Part shown: one piece after another, positions 5,351 through 6,670 of the stretch
How the letters are laid out: every line of letters starts with the position of its first letter
How positions within the stretch are numbered: the stretch's first letter is position 1
DNA from: Bacillota bacterium
GTDB lineage: Bacteria; Bacillota; DTU025
Assembly: GCA_012842765.1 (NCBI GenBank)
Contig: DUWJ01000165.1
Coordinates: 1-6,670 of the forward strand
Reading direction: 5' to 3'
Length of the DNA: 6,670 nucleotides
The notes under the pieces: generated by a model
What the model saw: the letters and a program-made list of their open reading frames with translations, nothing else
Databases searched by the model: none
Told to the model about the DNA's origin: nothing
Position numbers and translations under genes: made by a program

Positions 5351-6259
5351 GCAGAAACTACAATCAGTGGGCAAGAGCTTTCTTGCATCGTAATAACTGG
5401 GCTTTCGGGAGCCGGTAAATCAGAAGCGGCTAGGGCTTTTGAAGATCTTGGCTATTTCTGCATCGATAACCTTCCGGTCATGCTTATTCCCAAACTTGCG
5501 GAGTTGCTTTCCGAAACATCGGGTCGCATTGATAAAGTGGCGCTTGTTATAGATGTGCGCGGACAGGACGTCTTCGGCCAGCTTTCTTCAGTTTTCCGTA
5601 CTATGGATGATTCGGGGTTCAACTACAAAGTGCTGTTCCTGGAAGCTTCCGATGAAACCCTCGTCAATCGTTTCAAGGCTAGTAGAAGGCCGCATCCATT
5701 GGCGCCAGAAGGCGGAATCCTGGACGGGCTCAAGCTGGAAAGACAGTTGCTAGCTCGGCTGCGCGCTGGGGCTGCACTGGTGATCGACACGTCGGATTTG
5801 ACGGCTAGGCAACTGAGGGCGGAGATCGTACGGAGATTCGGAGATAATTCCGGTGCGCCGACTATACAGCTGACTGTAGTCTCATTTGGGTTTAAATATG
5901 GTGTGCCCGCCGATGCCGATCTTGTGTTTGATGTCAGATTTCTTCCCAACCCGTTCTACGTGGATTCGCTCAGGAACCTGACGGGAAACGATGAAGAAGT
6001 GAATGAATACGTAATGCGATGGCCGGTGACGAAGAGATTCCTCGATAAACTAGTTGATTTATTAAGATTCTTGTTGCCGGAGTACGAAAGGGAGGGCAAG
6101 TTCAATCTCGTCGTTGGGATTGGATGCACGGGAGGACGGCATCGGTCTGTTGTTATCGCGAATCAGTTATCGCGGCCTCTGCGCGAACTCGGATACCGCA
6201 CGCATACAATGCATAGGGATATCGATATCGGCAGCGGGGATCAACCCGCATCGAAGTAG
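5348..6259 (+). CDS. rapZ: RapZ/YvcJ family nucleotide-binding RNase adapter-like protein
   Basis: This 303-residue cytoplasmic protein has the RapZ architecture. The Walker A loop GLSGAGKS is at 18-25, followed by [14 protein letters not shown] (30-43). A central ASRRPHPL (111-118) and a DTSDL (147-151) segment come next. The conserved C-terminal domain has [20 protein letters not shown] (179-198), PNPFY (200-204), [12 protein letters not shown] (257-268) and HRDI (289-292). The family binds ATP or GTP. In Escherichia coli RapZ controls glucosamine-6-phosphate synthase through the small RNAs GlmY and GlmZ and RNase E, and the C-terminal domain binds RNA and an amino-sugar metabolite. In Bacillus the homologue YvcJ is a nucleotide-binding protein with a less clear role. 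All motifs are intact. Its N-terminus is about ten residues longer than usual. The start at 5348 is supported by AGGGGA 7 nt upstream. It is followed 11 nt later by yvcK, as commonly seen in Gram-positives. Confidence 0.96.
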   Translation: MAETTISGQELSCIVITGLSGAGKSEAARAFEDLGYFCIDNLPVMLIPKLAELLSETSGRIDKVALVIDVRGQDVFGQLSSVFRTMDDSGFNYKVLFLEASDETLVNRFKASRRPHPLAPEGGILDGLKLERQLLARLRAGAALVIDTSDLTARQLRAEIVRRFGDNSGAPTIQLTVVSFGFKYGVPADADLVFDVRFLPNPFYVDSLRNLTGNDEEVNEYVMRWPVTKRFLDKLVDLLRFLLPEYEREGKFNLVVGIGCTGGRHRSVVIANQLSRPLRELGYRTHTMHRDIDIGSGDQPASK

Positions 6260-6264
6260 GGGGG
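6258..6264 (+). promoter_or_regulatory. yvcK ribosome binding site overlapping the rapZ stop codon
   Basis: AGGGGGG begins within the TAG stop of rapZ and ends 6 nt before the ATG at 6271. The overlap suggests that ribosomes finishing rapZ help start yvcK, so the two proteins are made together. Confidence 0.75.
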
Positions 6265-6270
6265 ACTTTA

Positions 6271-6670
6271 ATGCGTCACAGCCCTGTGCCTAAACCCTTG
6301 TCCCGCAGGTTGCGCGTTGTGGCGTTGGGCGGTGGGACCGGGCTTTCTACTTTACTGAGAGGCTTGAAGGAATATACAAATAAAATCACAGCGGTTGTTG
6401 CAGTCACAGATGACGGTGGAAGTTCTGGCAGGTTGCGTCAGGAAATGGGCATGCTTCCTCCAGGGGATATCCGAGATTGCCTGGTTGCGCTCGCAGATGC
6501 CGAACCGCTTATGAAAGAGCTTTTCGATTACAGGTTTGACGGTCAAGGGCCGCTGGCAGGTCACAATTTTGGTAATCTGTTCATCGCAGCTATGTCTGAC
6601 ATAACGGGCGACTTTGAACTTGCCATAAAAGAATCGAGCAAGGTACTGGTGGTGAGAGGCTGCGTGTTGC
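6271..6670 (+). CDS. yvcK: YvcK/CofD-like family gluconeogenesis factor (partial, 3' end outside window)
   Basis: The frame has 133 codons in the window with no stop and runs off the end; the family is usually 310-450 residues, so about a third is visible. Hallmarks are the Rossmann-type loop GGGTGLS (20-26), [12 protein letters not shown] (45-56), PPGDIRDCL (63-71) and AGHNFGNL (96-103), all typical of the YvcK/CofD fold. In Bacillus subtilis YvcK is needed for growth on gluconeogenic carbon sources and for correct cell shape and PBP1 placement, and it binds UDP-sugars. It has no known enzymatic activity, unlike CofD itself. The start is the ATG at 6271, with AGGGGGG 6 nt upstream. Near the window end VVRGCVL replaces the more usual VRGRVLP, a single Arg to Cys difference that may be lineage-specific or a sequencing variant. 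whiA is expected further downstream. Confidence 0.95.
   Translation, partial: MRHSPVPKPLSRRLRVVALGGGTGLSTLLRGLKEYTNKITAVVAVTDDGGSSGRLRQEMGMLPPGDIRDCLVALADAEPLMKELFDYRFDGQGPLAGHNFGNLFIAAMSDITGDFELAIKESSKVLVVRGCVL

Noticed and set aside
31..6564. Several other open frames of 60-139 codons opposite or out of frame with the main genes
   Set aside because: They lie wholly or largely within well-supported genes, lack family motifs and ribosome binding sites, and are shadows of the real coding frames.
1..6670. Mobile elements, CRISPR arrays, tRNA or rRNA genes, long direct repeats
   Set aside because: No transposase-like or integrase-like product, regularly spaced repeat, tRNA-like fold or rRNA segment was recognised.

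Overview
The window looks like a chromosomal segment of a Gram-positive bacterium, most likely a clostridial or other anaerobic, deep-branching member of Bacillota. A deep actinobacterial lineage is the main alternative. The evidence is the consecutive rapZ-yvcK pair (in both phyla usually followed by whiA), strong GGAGG-type ribosome binding sites, free use of TTG and GTG starts, roughly balanced base composition, and two GH57/DUF1957 glucan enzymes next to a DUF4912 protein. No mobile element, CRISPR array, tRNA or rRNA was seen.

Layout. Positions 1-531 (+) hold the 3' end of a sugar-phosphate enzyme of the nucleotidyltransferase/phosphohexomutase fusion type. A 173-bp convergent gap follows. 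On the minus strand a two-gene operon reads from 3335 down to 705: a DUF4912 protein, then a GH57 1,4-alpha-glucan branching enzyme-like protein. The stop codon of the first touches the TTG start of the second, with the ribosome binding site inside the upstream gene. A 166-bp divergent region separates this operon from a second, clearly diverged GH57 paralogue (3502-5100, +). After a 247-bp leader-like region rich in inverted repeats come rapZ (5348-6259, +) and the start of yvcK (6271 to the window end, +).

How it may work together. The left two thirds look like a carbohydrate-storage or alpha-glucan module: sugar nucleotide or hexose-phosphate handling, two GH57 enzymes and a DUF4912 partner. 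The right third is the conserved RapZ/YvcK pair, which links amino-sugar and central carbon metabolism to cell-envelope synthesis. The two halves meet at 5101-5347. That stretch holds a candidate extended -10 promoter overlapping the stop codon of the second GH57 gene, two long inverted repeats that would fold as tandem stem-loops in the rapZ leader, and a small hairpin presenting the rapZ ribosome binding site. This leader and the altered active-site loops of the second GH57 paralogue are the most interesting items. All protein functions are assigned by reading motifs; no database search or folding program was run.
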